The position numbers were made by a program, and so were the translations under genes. The notes beneath the pieces were generated by a model. The model saw only the letters and a list, made by a program, of their open reading frames with translations, was not told the DNA's origin and ran no database searches. This document shows, piece after piece, positions 16,247 through 25,514 of a stretch of 64,000 nt of DNA. The stretch is from Bradyrhizobium monzae. Its GTDB lineage: Bacteria; Pseudomonadota; Alphaproteobacteria; Rhizobiales; Xanthobacteraceae. Numbering within the stretch: the first letter of the stretch is position 1; each line of letters begins with the position of its first letter. The DNA lies in assembly GCF_021458635.1 (NCBI RefSeq), contig NZ_JAIRDQ010000005.1, positions 186,001 to 250,000 on the forward strand. Direction: 5' to 3'.

Positions 16247-16707
16247 AGATGTCTCCCGTGCTCGGCTGAAGGTGGCAATGTTGGATCAAGTTTGCAGGGA
16301 AAACAATCGGTGCGAACGGCCCGGAACGAGACGAACGTCCAGCAAGCGGTCTCAGCGGGCGCTAGCCCCCCGCCTGGGGTGCCGGGTTCTCGCCGCGGAT
16401 CGCTAAGGCAAGAGGGAAGGTGTGCCCTTAGCGGCGCTGCGCTGCTGTGCAACAGAAAGCCAGCCATGGGGACATAGCGGCCTCCAGCGAGCCGTCCGCC
16501 CCGGCGCGTTTATAGGTTCACGGCCTAGATGGATCGGGCTTTCGGTGACTATTTGTAGTTCCATCGTCACGACGAGTGAGATGGCTAGTCATTCTGATGT
16601 ATGTCCGAATTTCACGTGCGGCGACAATGGCGCGGGAGGAGGGCGCGGCCGTCCTACCCCTTCAATTAAACTGCTGGTGTAGCCACGCTGCACGCAGTTC
16701 TGCGAAT
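16247..16707. other. Non-coding stretch next to the integrase remnant
   Basis: About 460 bases with no supported gene. It holds the promoter side of the 112-residue gene. A loose inverted repeat GCTAAGG/CCTTAGC lies near 16402-16433. No tRNA or clear attachment core was found, though this would be the expected place for the outer junction of the lost element whose integrase follows. Confidence 0.4.
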
Positions 16708-17640
16708 TCAGCCGGGTGTGCCTCTCGGACCTTTCATGCGTTCCTCGGGGATGATCCAGATCGCATTGTCTAGGTCGAATTCGGTCCGTTGCGCGTTGAG
16801 TGTTTCGTTTGTGCGCGTTGCGCAAAGAATTGTCAGCATCAATGCCTTTGCGCGGTAGTCGGGTTTCTCGCGCAATTCGATCATGAATGCGGGGGCGTCT
16901 TTCCAGTCCATCGCGGTGAAATGTCCTTTTGATTGTTTCCCGTTTAGCCAATGTTCAAGATGATCCTTCCATTGCGCTGGGTTGTGATGGTTGATCCAGA
17001 TTTCGCGCGTGTCGGAGTTGGTTATCCCTTTCGCCTTCGCGGCGCCGATGACGGTTTCGATTCTCATACGGAGTCGCGATGCTGTTTCGCGCGCGCCCGT
17101 CCAAAGCGTGCCTGTCTTTCCCGCGCGCTCGTGGTTCTGTCGTAAGACCTTCAACACATCATCGGTCGTGATCTCGTGCGGGAGCAACTTGCCGATGATC
17201 GGATATGCATGGATTTCGAGCGTGTTTTCCCACTGCTGAAGGTGTTTGGCATTTTTCCAGCCATCCTTCTGTTGAGCGATGTAGTCGCGCGCGACTTCCT
17301 CGAATGTATCGACGGCTGTTCGGCTGACCGTCGTGGCCGTCGTAGCGGTAGCGGCGTTGTCCGCGTCTCGTTCGGCCAACGGGTCGCGTCCTGCCTTGAT
17401 CAGCTTGCGGAGTTCCGCAGCCCTGCCATTCGAGGGCCTTCAGTCCGGCTGCATCGATCGGTTGGTATTGTTGTAGGGTCATCAGCCGCCGCCGTCCGGC
17501 TTCCGTCGAATAGCGGAGCGCCCAGAAGGCTGAGCCACTTTGGCGACCGCAAGGCACAGCCCGCGTTCGTGCGCCCACATGCCCGGCTGAGCGGCCTGGA
17601 CAAGGGTTTGAATGGTTTTGAGGGCGAGACCTTTTCTAGG
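16708..17640 (-). pseudogene. Decayed tyrosine recombinase/integrase (P4-type)
   Basis: Three minus-strand frames together give one integrase. The N-terminal arm-binding part ('KTIQTLVQAAQPGMWAHERGLCLAV') shifts frame near 17540 into 'SGSAFWALRYSTEAGRRRLMTLQQYQP', then again near 17430 into ELRKLIKAGRDPLAERDADN, then 'TFEEVARDYIAQQKDGWKNAKHLQQWENTLEIHAYPIIGKLLP' and the start of the catalytic domain with box I 'ILCATRTNETLNAQ' and 'IWIIPEERMKGPRGT'. It stops there, so the later His-x-x-Arg and Tyr catalytic residues are missing. It is a relic of an integrated element at the edge of the accessory region, close to the DUF2155 gene. Confidence 0.85.
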
Positions 17641-17895
17641 GGCCGCTGGCTGGGCTCGCTGGGGATTTGGTGCGCGCACTGCTGGCGACCTCGCTGATTA
17701 ATCGCCACGCTAGACATTCACCAAGCTCATAGAGGTAAGGGCGCTCGTGATCGCTAATGACGTCGCGTGACGCCACCAAGCTACGGCCGCCCTTTCCCCG
17801 CCGTATTCGCCGTGTTAACCGGATGGCCTGCGAGCGGCGGTATCCCCTGTAGAATGTCCAACAAGCCCGATTCGCTGTTGAAGCCGCACGAGATT

Positions 17896-18891
17896 ATGTT
17901 TCGAACCATTACCCTGACAGGTCTTGCGGCGCTTTTGGCCGCTGCCGCTTTGACGGTAGCGACGCCTGCGCAGGCGCAGATCGGCACGATCTTCTCCGAT
18001 CCGCCGCCGCTGCGGCCGCCGGGGACGATCCCCCGTGGTGGGCAGCCGCAACCGCAGCCGACCCCTGATGACGACGAAGAGGTGCCTGAGCTGCCGCCGC
18101 AGGGCCGCGTGCTGCCGTCGCGCCCGATGCCGCCGCCGAGCCGCCAGGGGAACGTCATGCCCGGGCCGGTCGAGACCCAACCGCTGGCGCCGCCCCCGGG
18201 CACCGCCATCGCTCCGCAGAACCAGCCGCCCGTCGCGGTTGCGCCGCCGGGTGCTGCTCCGGGAGCGCCCGGCCAGCGCCAGCCGCAGCAGAAGGGCGGG
18301 ACGCAGCAGGGCGCCGTGCCGCAGGCGCCTGCGACCCTTCAGCCGGGCGACGAGGTCGTCACCGAGCCGCCGGCCCAGAAGATCGTGAACAAGAAGGCGA
18401 CCTTCTCCGGCCTCGACAAGATCACCGGTCGCATCATCAATTTCGACGAGGATATCGGCGAGACCGTGCAATTCGGCGCGCTGCGGGTGAAGACCGACGC
18501 CTGCTATACACGGCCCGCCACCGAAGCCGCCAACACTGACGCTTTCGTCGAGGTCGACGAGATCACCTTGCAGGGCGAGGTGAAGCGGATCTTCTCCGGC
18601 TGGATGTATGCCGCGAGCCCCGGCCTGCACGGCGTCGAGCACCCGATCTACGATATCTGGCTCACCGACTGCAAAGAGCCGCAGCAGACCATTGCGACCG
18701 CGGCGCCGGATCCCGCGACCAAGCCTGCGCCGCCACCGCCGCCGCCAGCGCAAAAGAAGGCCGCGCCCAAGCAGGCTGTGCAGCAGCGTCCGCCGCAGCC
18801 TCTGCCGCCGATCCAGCAGCAGCAGCCGGTGCCACCCCCGCCGCCGGAGCAGCGGCCGGGTCTGTTCGGTATTCCCGGGTTTGGCCGCTAG
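17896..18891 (+). CDS. DUF2155 domain-containing secreted protein
   Basis: A 331-residue exported protein. Signal peptide residues 1-25 ending ATPAQA-QI. Then a long Pro/Gln-rich linker (about 30-165), the DUF2155 domain (about 175-265; 'ATFSGLDKITGRIINFDEDIGETVQFGALRVKTDACYTRP', 'VFSGWMYAASPGLHGVEHPIYDIWLTDC'-like), and a second Pro/Gln-rich tail. Function is unknown, but in alphaproteobacteria the gene stands between NDUFA12 and aat. An alternative ATG at 17854 would add 14 residues (MSNKPDSLLKPHEI) before the signal peptide; neither start has a strong ribosome site. Convergent with aat. Confidence 0.82.
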   Translation: MFRTITLTGLAALLAAAALTVATPAQAQIGTIFSDPPPLRPPGTIPRGGQPQPQPTPDDDEEVPELPPQGRVLPSRPMPPPSRQGNVMPGPVETQPLAPPPGTAIAPQNQPPVAVAPPGAAPGAPGQRQPQQKGGTQQGAVPQAPATLQPGDEVVTEPPAQKIVNKKATFSGLDKITGRIINFDEDIGETVQFGALRVKTDACYTRPATEAANTDAFVEVDEITLQGEVKRIFSGWMYAASPGLHGVEHPIYDIWLTDCKEPQQTIATAAPDPATKPAPPPPPPAQKKAAPKQAVQQRPPQPLPPIQQQQPVPPPPPEQRPGLFGIPGFGR

Positions 18892-18906
18892 GCCAAATCC
18901 CCGGGC
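18874..18906. other. Hairpin spanning the DUF2155 stop codon
   Basis: CCCGGGTTTGGCC-gcta-GGCCAAATCCCCGGG forms a strong stem with one bulge over the stop codon, between the convergent DUF2155 and aat genes. There is no T run, so it is a possible transcript-end structure for either gene and not a standard intrinsic terminator. Confidence 0.45.
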
Positions 18907-18924
18907 TTCGGCCGATAATCTGAC

Positions 18925-19605
18925 TTATTGCCGCGAGGCGATGATCTCGAGCGCGCGTGTGCCCGGGATCGCTTCGCCGCCGGAGAGGCTCAGGAAATCC
19001 CCGGGCTCGCCGGCGAGCGCCTTGTCGAGCAGCGCGGTGTAGCGCCGCCGCGAGATCTCGGCCGCACCAAAGCTCTTGAGATGCTCCGTGACATATTGCG
19101 TGTCGAGCAGCTCGAAGCCGCCATGGATCAGCCGCGCGACCAGATGCACCAGTGCGACCTTCGAGGCGTCGCGCGCGGTGTGAAACATGCTCTCGCCGAA
19201 GAAGGCGCGCCCCAGGCTCACGCCGTACAGCCCGCCGACGAGGTCGTCGCCCTGCCAGGCCTCGACGCTGTGGCAGTGGCCGAGCTCGTAGAGCCCGCCA
19301 TAGAGGTCGCGGATGCGCTTGTTGATCCAGGTGTCCTCGCGTCCGGCCTGCGGCGCGGCGCAGCCGGCGATCGTCGCCTTGAACGCGGTGTTGACGGTGA
19401 CGCGAAACGCATCCGAGCGCACCGTGCGCGCAAGCCGCGAAGCGACGCGAAAGCCGGCAAGCGGGATCACGCCGCGCATTTCCGGTTCGACCCAGAACAG
19501 GGTCGGGTCGTCGGCGCTCTCGGCCATCGGAAAGATGCCGCAGGCATAGGCGCGCAGCAGCACGGCCGGCGTAATTTCAGACGAGGCGGAGTCGCGCGAA
19601 GTCAT
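18925..19605 (-). CDS. aat: Leucyl/phenylalanyl-tRNA--protein transferase
   Basis: A 226-residue cytoplasmic enzyme that adds Leu or Phe from tRNA to proteins with N-terminal Arg or Lys, marking them for ClpAP (N-degron pathway). The hallmark motifs are present: 'LLRAYACGIFPMAES' and 'LFWVEPEMRGVIPL' early, 'TWINKRIRDLYGGLYELGHCHSVEAWQGDDLVGGLYGVSLGRAFFGESMF' in the middle and 'HLVARLIHGGFELLDTQYVTEHLKSFGAAEISRRRY' after it. Length is normal. It ends convergently with the DUF2155 gene. Confidence 0.96.
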   Translation of the reverse strand: MTSRDSASSEITPAVLLRAYACGIFPMAESADDPTLFWVEPEMRGVIPLAGFRVASRLARTVRSDAFRVTVNTAFKATIAGCAAPQAGREDTWINKRIRDLYGGLYELGHCHSVEAWQGDDLVGGLYGVSLGRAFFGESMFHTARDASKVALVHLVARLIHGGFELLDTQYVTEHLKSFGAAEISRRRYTALLDKALAGEPGDFLSLSGGEAIPGTRALEIIASRQ

Positions 19606-19666
19606 AGCGTCCGATCATAGCAGGATCGCGATGCGCGTGCGATGGGGGGCAATTCCGGATGCGGGA

Positions 19667-20770
19667 TCAACCAGCCGCCGCGGTGCTCGCCTTGCCGGGG
19701 GCTGCGGGCGTGCGCTGGAACCGCAGGATGATGCGAGTTCCGGAATGCGCGGGATCGCGCTCGACGGTGGCATCGAGCTTGGTGGCCATCGCGGCGACGA
19801 TGCGCTGGCCCATGCCGGTGGAGCGCGGATCAGCCTTGACGTTGTCGCCGACGCCGTCGTCGGTGATCGACAGCAAGAGATCGTCGCCCTGCGAGGTCAG
19901 CTCGACATGAATCGGGCCGGCGCCGTCGGGATAGGCGTATTTGACCGCGTTCATCACCAGCTCGTTGACGATGATGCCGACGGCGACCGCGCGGTCCGGG
20001 TCGATCTCGATCGGCTCGGCCTTCACCGTCAGGCGCGACATCCGGTTACCTTCGGCGGAGCGGCGGAGATCCTCGAGCAGGGAGTCCAGATACTGGTTGA
20101 GCACGACGCTCTTCAGATCCTGCGAAGTGTAGAGGCGGCGGTGCACTTGGGCGACGGCGGCGACGCGGCCCATCGCGTTGGTCAGCGCGGCCTTGACCTC
20201 GTCCTGCGCAGCGGAGCTCGCCTGCAGGTGCAACAGCGAGGCGATGATCTGGAGCGAATTGCCGACGCGGTGATTGACCTCGCGCAGCAACAGTTCGCGC
20301 TCGGCGGCAAGCGCGGCGTAACGGTCGCGCGAGGCGTGGATCTCGGCCTCGGCTTCCTCGCGCGCCCGCTGCAACGCGGCCTGGCGCAGCGCGCCTTCGG
20401 CCGCGACGTGCAGCAGGGGAATGAAGTCGCCCTTGACGTCCTTGACCAGATAGTCCGCTGCGCCTGCCTTCAGCGCGGTGACGGCGATGCTGGAATCCTG
20501 CGACGCCGTGACGAACACCACCGGCGGGGCATCCGGGATCGCCATGATCTGCTCGAGCGTCTCGAGCCCGTCGAGACCCGGCATGTACTGGTCGAGCGCC
20601 ACGACATCGATGCTGCGCTGGCTAGTCGCAGTGCGGATGCGCTCGAGGCCTTCCTCGCCGCTCGCGGCATGGATGACCTTGTAGCCGCGCCGCGTCAGGC
20701 CGCGATCGACCAGGCGCGCCAGCGCGCCGTCGTCATCGATGTAAAGCAGGGTTGGCATGCGCTGGGTCAT
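19667..20770 (-). CDS. REC-HisKA_2 hybrid: response regulator fused to histidine kinase
   Basis: A 367-residue soluble protein. Receiver domain residues 5-120 with acidic IDDD at 11-14 and phospho-acceptor Asp60 in ALDQYMPG; a coiled linker 130-160; HisKA_2 dimerisation domain with phospho-acceptor His167 in LREVNHRVGNSLQ; HATPase about 255-355 with 'NELVMNAVKYAY' and 'DDGVG'. It is the last gene of a three-gene operon, and its ATG overlaps the upstream receiver's stop (ATGA, 20767-20770). The kinase is probably controlled by phosphorylation of its own receiver. HisKA_2/HWE-type kinases of this kind feed stress regulators in alphaproteobacteria; the target here is unknown. Confidence 0.88.
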   Translation of the reverse strand: MTQRMPTLLYIDDDGALARLVDRGLTRRGYKVIHAASGEEGLERIRTATSQRSIDVVALDQYMPGLDGLETLEQIMAIPDAPPVVFVTASQDSSIAVTALKAGAADYLVKDVKGDFIPLLHVAAEGALRQAALQRAREEAEAEIHASRDRYAALAAERELLLREVNHRVGNSLQIIASLLHLQASSAAQDEVKAALTNAMGRVAAVAQVHRRLYTSQDLKSVVLNQYLDSLLEDLRRSAEGNRMSRLTVKAEPIEIDPDRAVAVGIIVNELVMNAVKYAYPDGAGPIHVELTSQGDDLLLSITDDGVGDNVKADPRSTGMGQRIVAAMATKLDATVERDPAHSGTRIILRFQRTPAAPGKASTAAAG

Positions 20771-21207
20771 GAGGCGGCGGGCGGGACCTGGATGACCGAG
20801 AAGAACAGGCCGAGCTGCCGGATGGCATTGGCGAAATTCTCGTAATTGACGGGCTTGGTGATGTAGACGTTGCAGCCGAGCTCGTAGCAGCGCTTGATCT
20901 CCTGGCTGTCGTCGGTCGTGGTCAGCACCACCACGGGCGAGGCCTTGAGATATTTGTTTTCCTTGATCTGCTTCAGGATATCGATCCCGCTCATGTCGGG
21001 CAGGTTGAGGTCGAGCAGGATCAGGAGCGCGTTGCCCTTCTGCTTCAGCCCGGTGCCGTCGGCGCCGAACAGATGCTTCATCGCCTCGGTGCCGTTGGTG
21101 AACGACACGATTTCGTTGTTGACGCCGGAACGGCGGATATTGCGCTCGATCAGCCGGGCGTGGCCCTCGTCGTCCTCGATCATGATGATGGTGACGGGCA
21201 GTGTCAT
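20767..21207 (-). CDS. Rcp1-like single-domain response regulator
   Basis: A 146-residue receiver protein. EDD at residues 11-13, phospho-acceptor Asp66 in LLDLNLPDMSG, conserved Thr in 'VVVLTTTDD', Lys in 'YITKPVNYENF'. The long insertion around 'FGADGTGLKQKGNAL' and the 'FFSVIQVPP' ending are typical of the Rcp1 type that pairs with phytochrome-like kinases. The ATG at 21207 overlaps the upstream kinase stop as ATGA. A start at 21237 is possible but would overlap more. Middle gene of the operon, positioned to carry phosphate between the two kinases. Confidence 0.88.
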   Translation of the reverse strand: MTLPVTIIMIEDDEGHARLIERNIRRSGVNNEIVSFTNGTEAMKHLFGADGTGLKQKGNALLILLDLNLPDMSGIDILKQIKENKYLKASPVVVLTTTDDSQEIKRCYELGCNVYITKPVNYENFANAIRQLGLFFSVIQVPPAAS

Positions 21208-22739
21208 TGGTCGGCGTTCCGGTTGCTGGCGTTCCACGAGATGGGCAGCGTGATCGTGAAGGTGCTGCCCGCGTTCAGTTCCGACGATACAGACATCGTG
21301 CCGCCGAGGCGGCGCACAAGTGCGCGTACATGGGCAAGACCGATGCCCTGGCCGGGCTTGTCCTGGGTTCCAGCCCGGCGGAACAGGTCGAAAATCCGCT
21401 GATGATCCTTCGGATCGATACCGCGGCCGTTGTCGCTGATTTCGAAGATAGCGTAGCCGAGCTTGGTGCGCCCGCGAATTCTGACCTCGCCGGGGACCCC
21501 GTTCTTCAGATACTTGATCGCGTTATCGATCAGATTGGAGAAGATCTGCTCTAGCGCAAGGCGGTCGCTGACGATATTCGGCAGCGGCTCGATGTGGATC
21601 TCGGCCTGCGCCTCGGCCGCCTGATGCGCCACCGACGAGACGATGGCCTCGATAAAGTCGCGGGTATCGATCTTCTCCGGCTGGAACTCGCGCCGGCCCT
21701 CGCGGGTGAGGTTGAGGATCGCCGAGATCAGCCGATCCATCCGGGCGATCGAGGATTTGATGAAGCCGAGCGCTTCGGAAAAATCCGTCGACATCTGCTT
21801 GTCGGGACCGTCGAGCGGAATCTCTGCGACATCGACGGGCGGGCCGCCTGCCGGCACACCCGTGAGCCCTCCGATCCGTCGAAAGATGTCCTTGCCCAAT
21901 TCGTCGAGCTCGCTGGTGAAGCCCATGATGTTGACCAGCGGCGAGCGCAGGTCGTGGCTGACGATATAGGCAAAGCGCTGAATCTCGTCGTTGGCTTCGC
22001 GCAGGTCTGCTGTGCGCTCGTCGATGGTGGTTTCCAGATTGAGATTGGCGTCCCGCAGGCGTGTTTCGGCGTCGTCGCGGGCGCGGGCAGAGCGCCGTAC
22101 CAGCCAGATCGAGATCAGGGCCAGCAGCACGACGAGACCGGAACCAATGCCGGTGAGGGAGGCAGCCAGCGTCTGGCTGCGGTCGGCGCTGATCGAGCGA
22201 AGCCGGAACAGACGCTCCTCCTCGCGGATCATCGCGCTCGCGACGCTGCCGATGGTGATCGTGGTGCCGGCGGTGGCGGCTTCGCTGGCGAGCGCCGCAG
22301 CCTTCTCCGGCTGGCCCTGGCCGACGAAATCGATCTCGCGCGCGAACTGGCCGAGGCGGGTTTGGATCGCGGCGCTGAGTTGCTCGATGCTCTGGCGTTG
22401 CGCCGGACTGTTGCCGATCAGGCGCGTCAGCCTTTCGAGCGCAGGGATGATCGCGGCGACGGCCTTGTCATGGTCGTTCCGGAAATTCGTCTCCCGCGTC
22501 AGCAGGTAGCCGCGCGCGCCGCTCTCGGCGCGACGGACCTCGAGCAGCAACGCATTAACCTGGTTCTCCACCTCGATGGTGTGGAGAACCCATTTGTTGT
22601 CGTCGCGCGCCTCGTTGACGAGGTAGACGGAGCCTGCGCTGATCGAGGTCAGCACGAGGAGGCCGGCTGTGAACAGCAGGACTTGCCAAAATGCGCGCCG
22701 CCGCTGCTCCTCAGCTGTCACGACGGTCTCGCCTGACAC
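21204..22739 (-). CDS. CHASE3 sensor histidine kinase
   Basis: A 511-residue membrane kinase, first gene of the operon. Membrane segments near 18-40 and 197-214 flank a CHASE3 sensor with 'EVRRAESGARGYLLTRE' (67-83). A coiled coil (220-255) leads to HisKA with His262 in VSHDLRSPLVNIMGF, followed by a long inserted linker near 280-320 and a HATPase ending 'GRGIDPKDHQRIFDLFRRAG', 'GQGIGLAHVRALVRRLGG'. The 'FAYIVSHDLRSPL' box is like bacteriophytochrome output kinases, in keeping with the Rcp1-like partner. GTG at 22739 is assigned; GTG at 22721 is a close alternative. Confidence 0.87.
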   Translation of the reverse strand: MSGETVVTAEEQRRRAFWQVLLFTAGLLVLTSISAGSVYLVNEARDDNKWVLHTIEVENQVNALLLEVRRAESGARGYLLTRETNFRNDHDKAVAAIIPALERLTRLIGNSPAQRQSIEQLSAAIQTRLGQFAREIDFVGQGQPEKAAALASEAATAGTTITIGSVASAMIREEERLFRLRSISADRSQTLAASLTGIGSGLVVLLALISIWLVRRSARARDDAETRLRDANLNLETTIDERTADLREANDEIQRFAYIVSHDLRSPLVNIMGFTSELDELGKDIFRRIGGLTGVPAGGPPVDVAEIPLDGPDKQMSTDFSEALGFIKSSIARMDRLISAILNLTREGRREFQPEKIDTRDFIEAIVSSVAHQAAEAQAEIHIEPLPNIVSDRLALEQIFSNLIDNAIKYLKNGVPGEVRIRGRTKLGYAIFEISDNGRGIDPKDHQRIFDLFRRAGTQDKPGQGIGLAHVRALVRRLGGTMSVSSELNAGSTFTITLPISWNASNRNADQ

Positions 22740-22822
22740 CAGTGCAATTCAAAGAGCCCCCTTCGAGCAGTGCTGAGTGCTCAAAACGCCCATGAAGGCA
22801 AAGGGTTCCTTGCGGCCAGAAG

Positions 22823-24181
22823 CTATTTTGAACCCGGTTCCGTCTTACCGGCGAGGTACTGCTCCAGCCAGTGGATGTGGTAGTCGCCGTTGATGATGTC
22901 GTCCTGGCGAACCAGGTCGCGGAACAGCGGCAGGGTGGTCTCGATGCCCTCGACCACCATCTCGTCGAGTGCCCGGCGCAGCCGCATCAGGCATTCGGCG
23001 CGGGTCTTGCCGTGGACGATCAGCTTGCCGACGAGGGAATCATAATAAGGCGGGATCGTGTAGCCCTGATAGACCGCGGAATCGATGCGGACACCGAGCC
23101 CGCCCGGCGGATGATATTGCGTGATGCGACCCGGCGACGGGCGGAAGGTCTGCGGGTTCTCGGCGTTGATGCGGCACTCGATCGCGTGGCCGATGATCTG
23201 GATCTCGCTCTGCTTGGCCGGCAGGTCGCCGCCGGCGGCGATGCGGATCTGCTCCAGCACGAGATCGATGTCGGTGATGCTCTCCGTGACGGGATGCTCG
23301 ACCTGGATGCGCGTGTTCATCTCGATGAAGTAGAACTCGCCGTCCTCGAACAGGAATTCGATGGTGCCGACGCCGAGATATTTCATCTCGCGCATCGCCT
23401 TGGCGCAGGTCTCGCCGATCTTGGCGCGCGCAGCCGCAGCCAGCACGGGCGAGGGGCCTTCCTCCCAGACCTTCTGGTGGCGGCGCTGCAGCGAGCAGTC
23501 GCGCTCGCCGAGATGGATCGCGCCGCCGCGGCCGTCGCCGAGAATCTGGATCTCGATGTGGCGCGGCTTCTGGAGGTATTTTTCCAGATAGACGGAGGCG
23601 TCGCCGAAGGCCGATTTGGCCTCGTTGGCCGCCGTCGACAGCGCCACCTGGAGATCCGCTTCGCTCTGCGCGACCTTCATGCCGCGGCCGCCGCCGCCGG
23701 CCGCCGCCTTCACCAGCACGGGAAAACCGATCTTCCTGGCGATCGCCATCGCATCGTCGTTGGGACCAACTGCACCGTCCGAGCCGGGCACCACGGGGAT
23801 GCCGAGCTTCCTCGCGGTCTTCTTGGCCTCGATCTTGTCGCCCATCAGGCGGATGTGCTCGGCCTTGGGGCCGATGAATTGCAGATTGTGCTCGCCGAGG
23901 ATCTCGGCGAAGCGCGCATTCTCAGACAGGAAGCCGTAGCCGGGATGCACGGCGTCCGCGCCGGTGATCTCGCAGGCCGCGAGCAGCGCGGGCACGTTGA
24001 GATAGCTGTCCTTGGATGGCGGCGGCCCGATACAAACGCTCTCGTCCGACAGACGCACATGCATGGCGTCGGCGTCGGCGGTGGAGTGTACGGCGACGGT
24101 CGCGATCCCGAGCTCCTTGCAGGCGCGCAGGATGCGAAGGGCGATCTCGCCGCGATTGGCTATGAGGATCTTGTCGAACAT
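22823..24181 (-). CDS. accC: Acetyl-CoA carboxylase, biotin carboxylase subunit
   Basis: A 452-residue ATP-grasp enzyme that carboxylates the biotin on AccB using ATP and bicarbonate, the first half-reaction of fatty-acid synthesis. N-terminal 'MFDKILIANRGEIALRILRACKELGI', glycine-rich ATP loop in KAAAGGGGRGMK, 'HIEIQILGD', 'ERDCSLQRRHQKVWEEGPSP' and the catalytic 'MNTRIQVEHPVTE' are all present. Length matches the family. It is the third gene after aroQ and accB; an 80-base gap with a palindromic repeat separates it from accB. Confidence 0.97.
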   Translation of the reverse strand: MFDKILIANRGEIALRILRACKELGIATVAVHSTADADAMHVRLSDESVCIGPPPSKDSYLNVPALLAACEITGADAVHPGYGFLSENARFAEILGEHNLQFIGPKAEHIRLMGDKIEAKKTARKLGIPVVPGSDGAVGPNDDAMAIARKIGFPVLVKAAAGGGGRGMKVAQSEADLQVALSTAANEAKSAFGDASVYLEKYLQKPRHIEIQILGDGRGGAIHLGERDCSLQRRHQKVWEEGPSPVLAAAARAKIGETCAKAMREMKYLGVGTIEFLFEDGEFYFIEMNTRIQVEHPVTESITDIDLVLEQIRIAAGGDLPAKQSEIQIIGHAIECRINAENPQTFRPSPGRITQYHPPGGLGVRIDSAVYQGYTIPPYYDSLVGKLIVHGKTRAECLMRLRRALDEMVVEGIETTLPLFRDLVRQDDIINGDYHIHWLEQYLAGKTEPGSK

Positions 24182-24196
24182 GGTGCCTCACGGGCG

Positions 24197-24264
24197 AATG
24201 GGGAATAGCGAATGGCGAATAAGGCAGAGTAGTTATGCGCTACTCGCTATTCGCCACTCCCTCA
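24197..24264. repeat. Palindromic repeat between accB and accC
   Basis: The gap between accB and accC holds GGGGAATAGCGAATGGCGAATA and, after a spacer, CTACTCGCTATTCGCCACTCCC. GAATAGCGA pairs exactly with TCGCTATTC. Sequences of this type recur between genes in Bradyrhizobium and relatives, by my recollection. In the mRNA it would form a hairpin inside the operon. Confidence 0.6.
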
Positions 24265-24753
24265 CTCAATGATGACGAGCGGCTCGCCGAACTCCACCGG
24301 CTGGCCGTCCTCGACCAGGATCTGCGTCACCGTGCCGGCGCGCGTCGAGGGGATCTGGTTCATGGTCTTCATCGCTTCGATGATCAGCAGGGTCTGGCCG
24401 ACCGAGACCTTCGAGCCGACCTCGACGAACGGCTTGGCGCCGGGCTCCGGCGCCCAATAGGCAGTGCCAACCATCGGCGAGGACACGGCACCCGGATGCT
24501 TCGACATGTCAGCCGCGGCAGCCGCGGGCGCTGCGGCAGGTGCTGCGACAAGCCCGGGCGCTGCATGCGCGACCGGAACAGGCATGGTCGCGGCGACGCT
24601 GATGTTGCGGGCGACGCGCAGGCGCAGGCCGGCGCGCTCGATCTCGATCTCGGTGAGGCTGGTCTCATCGAGCAGCAGAGCAAGCTCGCGGACCAGTGCG
24701 GAATCCTCGCTGGAAAACTTTGCGGCTGCTTTGTCGTCTGGCTGGCGCGCCAT
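24262..24753 (-). CDS. accB: Acetyl-CoA carboxylase, biotin carboxyl carrier protein
   Basis: A 163-residue BCCP. An N-terminal region (1-60) that binds the other subunits is followed by an Ala/Pro-rich linker (about 70-95) and the biotinyl domain. The biotin-accepting lysine is Lys129 in the canonical EAMKTMNQ motif. The ATG at 24753 starts MARQPDDKAA; an in-frame extension to 24825 would overlap aroQ and lacks conservation. It lies between aroQ and accC in one transcription unit. Confidence 0.96.
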   Translation of the reverse strand: MARQPDDKAAAKFSSEDSALVRELALLLDETSLTEIEIERAGLRLRVARNISVAATMPVPVAHAAPGLVAAPAAAPAAAAADMSKHPGAVSSPMVGTAYWAPEPGAKPFVEVGSKVSVGQTLLIIEAMKTMNQIPSTRAGTVTQILVEDGQPVEFGEPLVIIE

Positions 24754-24790
24754 GTTCTTTGATCCGAATGTTCTGTGTGATGGGGGAGCG

Positions 24791-25258
<468 letters not shown>

Positions 25259-25460
25259 TCGTGTCCCGGCGCGTGTTTCGGCGTGGCGGGGGTTATAGGT
25301 AACAAAGTGACCCAGGGGAAGCCTTGAAGGGCCTCCAGGACCGCTTCAGGCACTTCATCCGGTGTGCAAAAACCTGTGCGGAAACTACGGAAATTGCTTG
25401 TTAACCAGTCCAAAGCATGGCTTCCGGTCCGGACCAGCGGAGGAGGCTGTCCGATAGCCC

Positions 25461-25496
25461 AAAAGCCCCTGCCGATCGCTCGGCAAGGGCTCATTG
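25461..25496 (-). terminator. Intrinsic terminator after the DUF1236 gene
   Basis: Minus strand: AGCCCTTGCCGA-gcga-TCGGCAGGGGCT followed by TTTGGGC. It lies 19 bases beyond the DUF1236 stop and also isolates the aroQ operon from read-through. Confidence 0.7.
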
Positions 25497-25514
25497 GGAC
25501 GTCAGCGAGGCGGC

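Noticed and set aside
22871..24208. 445-codon plus-strand frame opposite accC
   Set aside because: Shadow of accC, which has every biotin-carboxylase motif.
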